NCBI GenBank assembly: GCA_907163375.1
Contig: CAJQUW010004746.1
Span: 620,001-684,000 of the forward strand
Direction of reading: 5' to 3'
Length of the DNA stretch: 64,000 nucleotides
Source of the DNA: Prostheceraeus crozeri
Lineage: Eukaryota > Platyhelminthes > Polycladida > Euryleptidae
Shown: positions 11,897 to 24,385 of the stretch, one piece after another
Numbering within the stretch: position 1 is the stretch's first letter
How the letters are laid out: each line of letters opens with the position of its first letter
Translations under genes and position numbers: made by a program
Notes under the pieces: model-generated
What the model saw: only the letters and a program-made list of their open reading frames with translations
Told to the model about the DNA's origin: nothing
Database searches by the model: none

Positions 11897-12125
11897 ATAG
11901 TTGCAAATTCTTGCCTTAAAGTCGTCATATTAAAAGCTGTATTATCAATATGTTTCCCGAAATGATAAATCTTTACAAAGGACACTGACAAGGTGGTGGT
12001 GCCAAATCATTGTCCGACACTGGAAGCCTTCATCGTTTAGGAACCCTGTCATGACAACGAATGTCCTTGACGCGGCGTTGGTTTCAATGTGTATGTCCGT
12101 TCTAGTCCTTACTCATTATAGAGTG
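11897..12125. repeat. Dispersed repeat similar to 32735-33000, same orientation
   Basis: Shared blocks include AGTTGNAAATTC, TGTCATGA, and CCGTTCTAGTC, in the same order and spacing at both places. In the right copy the repeat lies inside the TIR element that ends at 33086. Identity is moderate, and no coding capacity is visible. Confidence 0.55.
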
Positions 12126-12129
12126 TTGC

Positions 12130-14366
12130 ATTGAATAGTTAAAACATATCTCTGAAAGATATGCTTGAAATATAGACTGGTTGATGATGGAACAGGGCTG
12201 CTTGCAACATGAATGTGATTGATCCGAGAGGCATCACCGGAGACGAATATTCCAAGGGTGTATAATTAAGAAAATGTATTTGCAGCCACCTAGGTTGACA
12301 AAAAGGAATTCCGGCAAAACCCTGAAAAATCACATCCGTTTTACACTCAATTCGTAGTTAATTGTTGCAACATAACGAATACCTCCTGTGCCGAATTGAA
12401 TGACATTAACTATGCTCATTAGTACAAACAATTATTATGTGGCGAAATATGAAGACACGTGTACTGAGTAGACACCAGCGTGCACTCTACCAGTGCTGCA
12501 AGAGTAAATATGAATTAAATACCGCTAGTGAGGACTATCATTACATATGCTACGACTTTTCTTTTGCTTTATTATGTTTCATACATCAATGTTTAGCGTT
12601 ATTTGGAATTGGATACACGTATATTTGCAGTGAAGTTCAGGATGCATGTGAATGTGATTCGAACCCACTGCACATCAACACGAGGCACTATGAGTCATCC
12701 TGCTCCTTTGACGAAGCTTCAATGCATGGTAATCTAGTCATGTCCCAACTTCCTGCTGACAAAGAAATTGAATAGTCTCAATACAAACCACTTTTCGGAG
12801 AGAAGTATCCGGCAGTGATGACAAAGAAGAACGTAAATATCACTGTGGCTTAATGCGAATCTGAATAGAGTAATTTTTTTGATTCAGCGAATAATAGGTC
12901 TATCATCTCCTTTGGAAGTATGACATGCCAAGGGCTTTGCGTGTTCAAGACTTTTTGTCACGGCGTTGAATATTAATACGCAGCCGCAAAAATGTTTATT
13001 ATCAATCAATGTTATTAGTTAGTTTATCAATATAAGCAGCTCAAGGAGTGGAATTTTTACTTAACTTATCTGAAATAAAAACACACTTTTCATCAATAAT
13101 GTAGCATCTTTTCTTTTTAGCCACTGTATTGATATGAGTCATGAGAACATCAAAAGTTACGTGACAAACGGTCAAATGCACGAAAGTCACAGACTTCGCC
13201 AAGTGTAAACGATATGCATAACGTTATAACAGAATTCTTAATATTTTCGCATTTGTAGAAGCTCATGGCGATTGCGGACAGTGTCGTAACGATCTTATTA
13301 ATAATTGCTATTCCACTCTGCCGAATGGTATTGACAAAAGGGGAAACACTTCCATACCTCATCAAAGTCCAAAAATATAATTAAATTATCATAAAAATTT
13401 GACTATCAGAAGGTACCTTAAAAATGACTTTTACAGACTCATAGAACTTTATGCATAGAGACTTGTGTAATTAATTAAGACTATTAGCTAATCAAGTACA
13501 TCGACCACCTTGTGAAAGCAAACCAGAATTCATAACTGTAGTCAATGACAATGCAGCACCCAGTGAAAAACGTCATCGAGAAAACTGGCTTAACCCTGAT
13601 AGAATGAAATTTGATGCTCACTACCTTGAACGACATGTAAAAAGCTAAAAAAAGCATGGTAACAACCGCAAAAATGTCTCAGCTTTTCTCAACCGCTTTC
13701 CACGCACATCTTATCCAGGTTAGAAGGTTATCGGCACAATAATAGTTATGCACTAAAAGTCATACAATGATGAAGCGTATGTCAGCACACCAATCCATAA
13801 TGCTAAAACTTGAACCTACATAAGAATTTCAACTGTAATTATTATTCAGCATCATATTTATCATGAATAACCTGGAGGGATTTATTGTGTGTGTGCGTGT
13901 ATACTTTGCATTTTGTATTTCTGTGATAAGACTCCATCCTGTGATGCTTCAAGGGTTCCACGCAATAATTTAAATACGCTGTAGTATCACAAAACAACAT
14001 CAATTATCACAAATGTGTTTTCAGAATGTCTTAACAATCGTTTTGATATATTATTGAATAACGTGCAATAGATGCAAATGACACACCTTAGAGGTTGCGG
14101 TTGATGCTGATACACAACACCAGTACCCGACAACGCCATGTACGCTTACAGTGCACAATATACTGCCATCTTGAAGCTTTAGAGGTTTAACATTTATTAC
14201 TTCCAAATATCTTCTTTGTACTACACTGCTGCCCATACTAGATTGACGAGCGGTGTAAATGCTGTGGATATCCAACGCACTGATTATACAAGACTGACAT
14301 GATAGAATCCTTCATTCGTATTATGGTTAATTTCTAGACCGTAATGCATATTTCTATGGTAATAAC
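12130..14366. other. Intronic DNA without recognised content
   Basis: No element or coding piece could be supported. A frame of 112 codons at 12437 on the plus strand shows no known motif and is probably fortuitous. Around 13886-13900 there is a short GT-rich run. Confidence 0.35.
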
Positions 14367-14563
14367 GTCGCATAATTCAGCTGGCTCAAGACTTTATTCG
14401 ACCGGTTCGGATAAGAGTCGGTCAACCGATCTTAACCTTCATCTGGAATAGAATGACATATCACACAAAATTCAAATGCTACAAGTTGTTATGAGCACAG
14501 CCCTGAAAAGAAATCATGCATAAAATGGAATAACATAGTCTCAACTACATGTAGATGATATAT
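14367..14563. repeat. Foldback repeat R1, second copy, left part
   Basis: The sequence matches 11262-11460 almost base for base, from CGTCGCATAA through TAGATGATATAT. The match stops sharply at 14563, where LINE sequence begins, and resumes at about 17263. The break falls between the bases equivalent to 11460 and 11461 of the uninterrupted copy. Confidence 0.88.
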
Positions 14564-15845
14564 CTACATTTTAGAGTTCTTCGTTTGGGTGTTACGCTCA
14601 GTACGAATAATGAAATAGAATACATTCTTCTTTATCTTTTTTCATGTAAAATGTTCTTATTGTGTCTGTATATTCCTCCTCATCTGTTACGACCATCACT
14701 TTTTGAGATTCGGGATAAGATCAACTATGTTATGGATGATTTACTGTCGGAAAATTCTGATTATGGAATTGTTATCCTCGGGGATTTCAACCACTTTAAT
14801 TGTGGAGGACTGTGTGACGATTTAACATTGACTGACATTGTTGAAAAACCAACTCGTGGTGACAATACATTAGATCATATCCTCGTATCCGATAATCTCA
14901 CGAAAGTCTACATGTCTGATGGTGTTGCGTACTATCCTCCCGTCGCTAAGTCTGACCATCTTCTCATCTGTTCGACACCCGCTACAGCATCATCTAACAA
15001 TGTTGGGCTGGGCCGAGTTCACAAGCTGTATGACTACAGGCAAACGAATCTTCAATGCTTAAAGTCTGCACTCGATCAAATTCCTTGGGACTCCTTACTT
15101 TCTCCTGATCTCGATGTCGATACCATGTCTACATTAATAAATTCTGAGATTTCACGTGTAAATGAGTGCATTCCTCAAAGACAGGTAGTAATGTTTCCTT
15201 CTGACAAAGAATGGCTTACCCCACTTACGAAATCTTTGATTAATGATAGATGGGAAGCATACAGATCCAAGAATTGGTCACGATACAAACAACTTCAGAT
15301 CAAAGTGAAATCAGAAATTGAAAAATCAAAGCGATTATTTATTCAACGCTTTAAGACTGACCGACAAGCATGGGAAATTGTGAAGCAAATTTCTGGCAGC
15401 AATAAAAAGTCGTCTTGGGGTAATGAAATCTCACAATTTGGTGATGCTTCAAATAATGCCAATCTTATAGCTGATCGTCTAACAAAGCTTTATCAATCCG
15501 ATATTACTCCTCAATATTCTCCTTTCTCAGATTGTGATGACTGGAAAATTCTATTCCTGAGGAAGTAATTCTAAGTAATCTCCAAAACCTCTCAACTCAG
15601 AAATCATCGGGACAAGATGTGATTCCATCCAAGATATATATTGAAATGGCACCTACTCTAATAAAACCATTGAAAATTTTGTTCAATACATCCATCAAGC
15701 GCAGATCATATCCAACAGCTTGGAAGATGTGTACTGTCACCCCTATCCCAAAAACATCTCCGTCCGATATGGATAAGTTTCGTCCAATATGTGCACTATC
15801 GACATGTGCTAAAGTCTTTTTGCAATCATTCGGCCGACATTAGAG
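14564..15845 (+). pseudogene. LINE ORF2, endonuclease C-terminal half and linker
   Basis: The open frame from the ATG at 14555 (whose first codons come from the R1 repeat) to 15568 carries AP-endonuclease motifs: GDFN at residues 76-79, NTLDHILVS at about 105-112, and SDHLLI at 133-138 (the active-site His region). The N-terminal third of the endonuclease is missing. A frame change near 15545-15556 leads into a second frame (to 15843) reading SSGQDVIPSKIYIEM, then TPIPKTSPSDMDKFRPICAL. These are the usual first RT blocks (KSSGPDGI, PIPK, FRPISL). A further frame change near 15830 leads to the RT core. The element cannot make a full protein as it stands. Confidence 0.88.
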
Positions 15846-16970
15846 ACTTTTTTCGGTGACTTCCAGCATGGTTTTCGCTCCAAGCACTCGACGACTTCCG
15901 CCCTCACTGAAGTTATGGAGAACGCCTACAGTTTTTATGACAATCCCTCGAACCTCGGCGTGTCGATCATATCATTTGACATGTCTGCCGCTTTTGATTC
16001 CGTTGAACATGATCTTCTTCTGAGAAAGTTTCAAGCTTTGAATCTCCCTCGTGGACTGATCAACTTCTTTGGTGATTATCTGTCCAATCGAAAATGCAAG
16101 GTCAAAGTCAATGATGCATTATCACGAAGTGTCGACATGAAGAGAGGTATCCCGCAGGGCTCTGTGTTGGGTCATGCGTTATTTGCGATCTTTATATCAG
16201 ATATAAGCACAAGCCCGAAACATTCTCGGCTCACTCGATTGGTGACTTATGCTGATGATCTGACCCTCATCTTACCCCTTTCAAAGACTCTCGCTGCGTC
16301 AAATATCGACACCTACCTTGACGATGAGATAGATCACATAGAACATTGGTGCTATGAGAACAAGCTTTGCCTGAACAAAGACAAATCAAACATTTTATTT
16401 TGTCTGAAAAATGAAAAACGCACTGATTTTGACATTTCTCGCCCCCATAGATTCCCTGTTGTAAGCCAATCAAAGATCCTGGGTCTATTGATCAACAACC
16501 AACTTTCGTGGGCTGATCATGTCAAAGAAGTGATTACCAAAGCCAACCGACAATTTTACATTCTTCGAAAAGCCAAGAAATATGCAAGTAAAAGAGACAT
16601 GTTGACCATCTACTATGCTCTCATTCGATCACTATTCGAATGCGCTTGTCCGGTTTTTGTTTCACTTCCGAAGCTACTTGAGAACAAGCTCGAAAGAATC
16701 CAAAGGCGCGCATTGAGACTGATCATGGGTGACACAGAGTCAGAAAGATTAATTATTCAATCAATCAGAGACAGACGAGAGAGAATCAGTCGAAAGTTTT
16801 TCATGAACATCATCTCGAAAAACAATCATTTACTCTACAAGTACGTTCCAAAGCGTTTGCATTATTCTTCACATTTTGAAATGAGACTATGTCATTCAAA
16901 GAAATTGAAAAGGTCCTTTTTCCCCTTCATGACCAGACTGATGAATTGTGAGATGACCAGGAAACTATAA
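15843..16970 (+). pseudogene. LINE ORF2, reverse-transcriptase core and C-terminus
   Basis: The frame is open from just after the second frame change to the stop at 16970. It reads DFQHGFRSKHSTTSALTE, then FDMSAAFDSVEHDLL with the first catalytic Asp. GIPQGSVLG follows, then TYADDLTLIL with the YADD box, and LGLLINNQLSWADHV. Thumb-region residues RRALRLIMG lie near 16700, after a stretch resembling LIRSLFECACPVF. All RT motifs needed for activity are visible in this piece. It is classed as a pseudogene because it is out of frame with the endonuclease. The clade is probably Jockey or CR1; I could not settle it by eye. Confidence 0.88.
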
Positions 16971-17262
16971 AAACTGCTTCTCTGCGTGGCTTTCAATCTC
17001 TCTTCGACTTCCTTTTGAAATAGAATGTCTTTATTGCCTCACAGTGATGCGGTGAATGCATTACAGAAGTCAAATACAAAGTTAAGAAATAATAAAAGTT
17101 AAAGATGAACTGTTCACATAATCAGCAGTTGCAAAATCTTACAAAGCTTTGTGTAATTTTTCTCATTGTGTTGTGTTTACTTCAAACTTTATCTTGAATG
17201 ATCGTGTAACTTAACTTGTACATTTACGATTTCCACTTTGAATTTTCATATACGCCATTATA

Positions 17263-17594
17263 TATATGAGTCACAGAAATAGGAGACTGTGGATAAAAAA
17301 CATTGACTCCTAGGAGTCGATGGTCCAAAATAGCACCACCTAGTTGAGACTCTACGTTGTCATTCCATTTTATGCATAATATCTTTTCAGGCCTCTGCTC
17401 ATACAATTTGTCGCATTTGAATTTTGTGTAAATTTGTGTGATATATTGGGTCTTTCTATTCCAGATGAAGGCTAAAAGCGGTTGACCGACTCTAATCCGA
17501 AACCGGTCGAATAAAGTCTTGGGCCAGTTGATTTATTCGATGTTTCTACCATCGAAATATTAAATGCTTTTCAAGCATCGTAATGCGATCCGTC
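17263..17594. repeat. Foldback repeat R1, second copy, right part
   Basis: The sequence resumes at TATGAGTCACAGAAATAGG and matches 11459-11790 closely, including the spacer palindrome and the whole right arm through CATCGTAATG. Together with 14367-14563 it makes a full R1 copy. Confidence 0.88.
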
Positions 17595-18295
17595 GTTTGA
17601 AGTTGTTTTGCTATCAATCTAGACAGTTATACATGCAATTCCCTCATTTAAACTCTGGAAACAACTATTGGACACTAGGTCACAGTTCAAACTTAATCAC
17701 GCAGAATAACGCACAATTCAAATGTTTTGCAAGCTTCTATTTGAACATATGTCATACTGAACAATTATTTAAGCGCCTTCTCCTAGATACTGATGCCAAG
17801 AGTTCGTGCATAATGACACAGTTTGGCTTCCATGACCTGCAAAATATTTTCAGAGCCGCTCATGCCGTCATATCCAGACAATGTATCCAAAAATCAGTTT
17901 TACAATGTTTATTATAGCTAGCCACGTTCGAACATTATTTTGTTGACTCAGAAAAACTCACCTTCCTGACTTTTGTACCAAAATAGTAAGACATCACATC
18001 ATTTAACAAGTACCTACGTTTTGCAATCCGGCAAATACGAAAATGCCAGATTTAAAATACAATGCATCATATTTGAGTCTTAATAATTGAAGGGTCGGCC
18101 GTATGATGGGGAAAGTCACATTTCTTCTAAAATGGAGGTATTTCACCCCAAGTAAGAAAGCACTATGATTATTCTTAATGAAAGCAGTTCCATGAACTTG
18201 TACCTCTCCTGACATCCAAAGCTCCCACCTAGAAAATGAAAGGTCAGGTATATTCTGCTTGTGTCCGTAGCGCGATTATGTGAGACATAGGCCGT

Positions 18296-18680
18296 GAAGA
18301 GTGATCAGATCATTAAGATTGCAAGAACAGAAAATGTAATGGTGAGAAGAATGCGCGATGTGAGGCTGGCCGATGGACACAGAAGTGTAGACCTAGGAAA
18401 GAAGATGAACCTGGAATGTATTTCCGAAGTTCTACGAAGAAGAAGACTGCGGTGCATGGCCACATTCTGAGAAGAGATGAGAATGACTGGACGATCTTTC
18501 CAGCTGGAGGACGAGGGCAGAAGGCCGAGAGGAAGACCAAGAAAAAATGGTCGCAAGTCGTCTCCGGGGATCTTCACGCTCTTGACCTGAATCCACCAAT
18601 GGTCTACGATCGACAGGAGTGGAAGTGCGCCATCAGAAACAACAACCTCCTGACCCTCGTTCAACGTGGATAAGGACGAA
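18296..18680 (+). pseudogene. LINE C-terminal fragment (RTE-like)
   Basis: Pieces read NVMVRRMRDVRLADGHRS, LECISEVLRRRRLRC, and after frame changes GRRPRGRPRKKW and LNPPMVYDRQEWKCAIRN. These match the C-terminal tail of RTE-type LINE proteins (MLRWMCGVRLRDR, LRWFGHVER, GRPKKRWLDCV, ARDRALWRSLI). At least two frame changes occur, and nothing upstream of the tail remains. It lies antisense to the FAAH2-like gene within intron 4. Confidence 0.75.
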
Positions 18681-19122
18681 AAGCGGGGAAGTAAGTTTCT
18701 TCCGGAGTCTGATGAAGACTCCTCGAGGAAAACTATGTTCTGGTGCTGTTACCTATGAAATAGGTTCCATGATGTCACATTTGCAAGATACAAAAATTGT
18801 TAACTCATACACCTGGAAATTACGTGACCAGGCAAGTAATGAACTTAGACGCAAAGAAGTCAAATCGTTTCAAAAATAACCGCATACACGCAAGAGACGA
18901 AGTATCATGGGGACTCTTATAGCATACCTCATATAGGCTCGTAGTAACGAGCAAATACAGTGGAAAATTGGTGGAGTAATCATAATGTTATCAAATATAA
19001 AGAGAATGAATGGTTTTCAAATCCAATATTTATCATGTCTGATAACAGGAAGTTATTTAGAATTTGAATTACATTGCGATGATATATTCTGTGACTAGGA
19101 AGTACATTTTACTATCTATCTA

Positions 19123-20921
19123 CAGGCCTGTGATTAGCCTATGAGAAAAATTGAGGATTTTCATTGAAAAATTTGAGGAATGGAAACGGAGCCTAATGTG
19201 GTAATTGCAAAAAAACTCCCAACTTTAACATGGATTTTGGGCCGAACTTCAAAAGTCACAACTAAGAAGGTAACCCCAGGGTTGACCACAAAACATCTTT
19301 AGAAGTTGTGTATGTTACAAAGGGATATTGGCCTGCCAATAATCACTTCCCACGTTGATACGAATTTAATTTGTTGACCTCAAGTACTATATGCTTAGAA
19401 TGTGTCGAACAGAGGATGTCAGATCAAGCTGCTGATATCGCTGTGATTCACGCTATCGTCTCCAATTCCATGATGCTTGTCAGATTTGTATTCTGTAATT
19501 TTTTGAATTTAAGAAACATCTTCAAATACATGCATGTGGGGCTTTGTGACGATCAATTTTTACGGATTTTCGACACATTTGGGAGGAGAGTAACCCGTAA
19601 GTATATAAAGATTAAAATTGTTGACGGAATGCATTGTTGGTGGCTAAAAAAATCAGTATTATGAAGGATGCGCCACATTACACACATTAAAATTACTTTT
19701 TTTTACTGAATGAGTTTTGGTGGTTCTTGTTAACCTGTTATCGCTTTGATCATAACGTTCGGATCTACATTCAAATGAGCATGAATTCTCTCGAACGACA
19801 CAAAACAACTGTCAGGAACAGGCTTGCCAGTTAAGCTGTTGGTCTCATCTAGGCAGAGGGTGAAAGATCATCACCTCTATTCCCATGAAGTTCTGCAGAG
19901 ATATTGACATCCACATCTTGCAGTAGACCAGGTTGAAAATCTACCAACCCAGTAATATGTGGTTTGAATGTCTTATTTACTCTTAAGTTCGCATGCAATG
20001 ATAAACGATTCGTGCGTTACTTTCACGCCAAGCTGTGTTCAGATGTCGGTCGGCAGACCCTGGAAAACGTAGCTGCAGACTCATGGGATAGCAGAGTCTC
20101 ATAAGCTTCTAACCCCCACACGCTAGTGACCAGGAGGCAGATAGACACTAAATTTAGGGACGATTTGCTTTACCCCGTCGGATGTGTTCATATTCAGCGG
20201 AAATGAAATGGAAGAGAATGAGTAAAGCAAAAGTTTCAGTTGATAAGAGCACTGAAATCCAAGTGGGTTGGGCTACCTATATTTTATCACATAATGGATA
20301 TGGAAGATCGATATCCTTAAGTTCTTTAAGAAGCACAGGCATGCATTTGGCAGTCATATAGTCGCAGAAACATAATGAAGGTTGTGAAAAAGGTCAAGAT
20401 AATTAATGAAAATAATTGAAAGCATTTTATTGTTGGAATTCTAGGGAACACTATGATGTTTGAAGTAAAAATTTATTGCAGTGTTCAGATAGCCTATACA
20501 ATTTCTGTAAGTTGATCGCAGTGTTTCACTCATCAAATACGTGAAAGTGTTGCACTAAGGAGTTCGACAGACAATAACTTCATACAACTTCTCTGCATAG
20601 CAAAATAGGTGCGGACGAACCCAAACATATGCAGCCCTGTAGCTTCCAGAAGTGAAAACGACGTGAAATAAGAACACGTTATAAATCATAATTGTTCATG
20701 CTTAGCAGTCAGGATAGGATTCTATCTCAGGTTCTTGATTGAAAGTTTACATATCATCGCCATTCACCAAAAAACAATGCATTATCCTACAGTTAGTCTG
20801 AAATGTGTCACATTTGAGGAATTTCTCTTAGTTAAGCTATATTTGAGGAATTTTTGAGGATTTGAGGAGTAAATACAATATTTGAGGAATCTGAGGAATT
20901 TGAGGAGTAATCACAGGCCTG
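19123..20921. mobile_element. hAT-like DNA element, 1.8 kb, no clear transposase
   Basis: The left end reads CAGGCCTGTGATTA and the right end is its exact inverse, TAATCACAGGCCTG. TATCTA flanks both ends (19117-19122 and 20922-20927); a TCTA-rich target blurs whether the duplication is 6 or 8 bp. Inside both ends, TTTGAGGAAT-like units repeat (19150-19185, 20810-20910), as subterminal transposase-binding sites would. The inner 1.5 kb shows a 97-codon frame at 19371 that I do not recognise. It is probably a non-autonomous member. Confidence 0.75.
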
Positions 20922-20927
20922 TATCTA

Positions 20928-23780
20928 TGAAAAGAAGATTATTATCTATTATCAGCAATCTTAGTCAATGACTCACATAAATACGTCATTTCATGGGCTT
21001 TAATAAAGGCAAAGTAAGATGACAATATCATAAGGTTCTTGATGCACCTATTTTTCCTACTTGTACCAAGAATTTGCTGCATTAGGCGCATGATGCATTT
21101 ACACTAAGTACTTGCAATCGTAGTGACCAAGAATCCTCGGTAAAACAGTTGCTTCTTCGATGATGTATTTTGTTATTTGACAAATTTTTGAAAGACAGAA
21201 CGTCAGTCATCTTTCAGGACAAGTGATACATTAAAATGACACAAAAAAGAAAAGTATTTCATTAAAATGATGAAATTTAATATTGAAACAAAATAAATAA
21301 TTAGATAAATGAATGCGCAAAAATAAAAAATAAAATAAACAAAATAAATAAAAAGATAAAAATAATGAATTAAAAAGATCCTAGATAGCAAAAGAAAGGA
21401 ATAACATAGAAATTATTAAAAAAATTAATAAAAGACAAGAGTAGCAAGCTGGAATGTCAACCGATTCGGCTGTCCAATTAAAACACGACGTCTTATAAAT
21501 GTGCCAAGATTCCTTGAAAAGTCGTTTTCGGTCGTTTCTTTACTTGGCTATCACAGTCGGCTTATCCCATTGTCACACTATTCACCGATGCACAACCAAT
21601 CAATTTTCAACCAAGAGCCTTAGTGAAAAAAAGACTTATACCTGAGAAAATTCAAAATTATATTATATTTCCGCTGGTGTGACCCTACTCTTGCAGTCCT
21701 CGCAGATTCAATTATCATATGCGGAAAATTGGTAAAATGAATGATCATTGTGAAAATAATTCACGTGCAGCGATAGAAGCAGGTCCGCATCTTTTGAAAT
21801 AGCTGCTGCGTGGGTTAACGACGTGGAAGACTAGGGAAGAACTTCCCTGGTGAACTGATCAAGCGACCATTTATAGAGACTGGAATGATAGGATGCGATG
21901 GTGGAGTGAGCAATCTTCATAGGCGCTTATGAATTAATAATAATTTATGAATATATAAATTTTATTATATATTTAGATATATGATAATTATTATATTATA
22001 TTAAAATATTATCGCTTCATAACATCTTATGAATTGCCATATCATATGTACATGTCTTACGTATAGATAATCTTCTTATAAATTAACTTCAAACCATTAA
22101 CAGGCATTGAAGACATTGATTGAGACCACCAAGTAGTATGCTGCATATTACATTCCAATGCTAATTTACATCAATCATTTTTAATTTTTCAACTATCTGC
22201 TATGATTTAGTGGTTCCTGATCAAATTGAATCTTTTTACAAAATAGTTCTGAAACTCACTTTTGATAAAAGTGTCAAAATGAAATATAACTTAGATAACA
22301 GAAACGCGCTTCACCCGAGCTTCTGCTTGAATCCTAGCTGGTTAAACAATAGCTTCTGACAATCTGCTTTCAAGTAGTTTTCTTTACACTTTTTGAAATC
22401 ATTTTGGCTTGACGCCGGTTGATTGACAATTAATAAACCACAATTCATGTAGGTCCAAATGCAAAATTGGAAATAAGTAGCGCTGCAAATATGGAAGTCT
22501 ATGCAACGAATCAGTGATTCTGAAGTTATCGGAAACGAAATCGACGTTAATCACTAGACAGACATGAAATCGACATCGCCTTTGACCATGGGATCGATTC
22601 CCAGCCATGTCCATGTCCGGCTGTATCTGCATGTTGAGGACAGTGCAGGGACCGCAATTCACCCAAAAAAATCGGAAAATCGGGAAAAACCGGGGTTTAA
22701 ATGCACAAATTTGAAATATTTGCATTGGACTAATTCCGTTAGAAACGGTAAATTGTGATACCTGGGACAGTGATACATAATTGCGACTTCTGATTAAGTA
22801 TACAGAATTTATTCTGGTGTTACTTTGAACCGGCAGGCAATTAGTATAGCGCAATATTCTTGCGTCACCACAGCTACGACAATCATTGTTTCATCAACTA
22901 CTTGCATCATATCAAGACCTTTCTGCTCCAAAAATTATAAAACTTGGAACGTAAAACATATTTTCGTGTAGATCATATAATTTATATCACTATGATATAA
23001 ATTATATCATCATCAGAAACCGAATATCTGCATTTCTGCACTACTAGCAAAGAAAATATCGACTAAAGAACGGTTTTGATGCTCATTGATATCTCCGAGA
23101 AAGTCCAAAAGTAAATATTAGATTCCATCCGTGTTTCCTTCATTATTTATGCATCTTAAACTTAATTAGCTATCATTACGACATCCACGCCAAGATGACA
23201 TTAGATAATTATCGCTCACAATTTCATCGCAAGAAAATGACTCATCGTGCGACGCTGTTGATGATGAAATTATTCTGCTCTAAGTGCTCATTAGACAGCG
23301 TACTCATCACATTATCGAGCACGCTGTCAGCTACAGGATAATCGTGAAAGCAACGAAAAAGGTCGAAGGCTTCGTTGCATAGATTTACTATAAAAATGGC
23401 TGCAAATTCAATTCCTAAGTTTGATAGAGAATTAAATACACATGGCTTCTTCTGTTCCAGCATCGACATTGACAAGGGACGCTTGAACTCAAACAATGAA
23501 TAAGGAGATGGTGTGTTACGCGGCTGAAGGTATCTTAACCAAAAATGTAAATTTGAATCACTACGCATCTGATTGTCATTTATCGATTCGGATTTTCATT
23601 AAATGGCGCTACATGGGATTTAAGTGCTTATCCAATAGAGTATCAAGAGTCCCTCGATCTGGCAACACCGAAAATCTTTTTGACGCATTGAAAATTTACC
23701 GATGATATTAGCTTAAAAAAGGAACATTTAGTGGTATCCGTAGCACAGTGTGTAAGTGCTTGGCCTAGCGCTCTTTCGGT
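20928..23780. other. Intronic AT-rich DNA with low-complexity runs
   Basis: Between 21231 and 21450 the sequence is almost all A and T, with AAATAAATAA-type runs, and 21935-22015 is similar. A 151-codon frame on the minus strand at 22399-22854 has no recognisable motif and a Cys/Phe-rich composition, probably chance. CAGGGACCGCAATTCACCC at about 22643 looks like a lone hAT end with no partner. An AT palindrome of about 40 bp lies at 22965-23005. Confidence 0.4.
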
Positions 23781-24385
23781 CCAGTGGGACGAGAATGAAT
23801 TAATCCAATAGGACGAGATTGAATTTTTTGGCTAAAATGAAATTGTCTTTGTTTCCCTTATCAACTGAAAAGTATTAAGTCTAGAGTCATAATTTTTTAC
23901 ATGTAATATCTTTAGGTCATTTCCTATGATGTGCATGTGCTCTAATCATGCTTCTGATCGAAAATGTGTGTGAGATTGTGGTTGAATGTGGAGAAAGTTG
24001 CTCAAAATGTTTGTGTTTTCCCGACATTAAGAGGCTCGACAAATCCGAATGTGTTTAGCTTTGTAGACAGGGGTGCATGAAAATAAAATGAAAGGAAATG
24101 ACCTAAAGACATTCCATGCCAAAAATTATGACTCTGTGCTTCGCACTTTTCGTTTAATCAGAGAAAACATAGAAAATTTCATTTCAGCCAAAAACTGCAA
24201 TCTGCGTCCCATTGGATTAATGTGCTTTTCGTTGATCCTCTCTGACAGGAAGAGGAACTCACTACGAACCCACCGATTCGTAGTAAGCATAGGGTGCACA
24301 TCATTTTGTGAAAGTCTCATTTTCGGCGTCGCTCCCTGCAGAAGCTCGTTCTGGCTACCAGACTATTACGCAATTCGTCGAAAGA
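23780..24385. repeat. Foldback element F, copy 1 (left end truncated)
   Basis: The two halves are inverse copies: ATTAATCCAAT and GGCTAAAATGAAATT on the left pair with ATTGGATTAAT and AATTTCATTTCAGCC on the right, and TTTAGGTCATTTCCT pairs with AGGAAATGACCTAAA nearer the centre. The right end (GAAAGTCTCATTTTCGGC, CTGCAGAAGCTCGTT) also occurs in copy 2 at 55770-56505. The matching outer left part is absent here. No protein is encoded; the 131-codon frame at 24073 falls within the palindrome. Confidence 0.78.

Larger units (their letters stand above)
14564..17262 (+). mobile_element. 5'-truncated non-LTR retrotransposon (Jockey/CR1-type LINE)
   Basis: It begins inside the endonuclease domain and ends after a 3' UTR of about 290 bp in a short TA-rich tail (CGCCATTATATA), without poly-A. 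It is inserted in the R1 repeat. The R1 sequence ATATAT occurs on both sides, so a short target duplication is possible but blurred by the TA tail. About 2.7 kb is retained. Only two frame changes interrupt the open frame over 2.4 kb, so the copy is much younger than the other LINE pieces in this window. It lies antisense to the FAAH2-like gene, within intron 4. Confidence 0.88.

Noticed and set aside
12437-12775. Open frame of 112 codons on the plus strand
   Set aside because: No family motif and no neighbouring splice signals that would link it to a gene; probably chance.
22399-22854. Open frame of 151 codons on the minus strand
   Set aside because: No start context, domain or repeated motif; it lies in an intron with a lone transposon-like end inside it.
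22965-23005. AT palindrome GATATAATTTATATC type
   Set aside because: In sequence this AT-rich a 40-bp palindrome carries little weight and has no target duplication.
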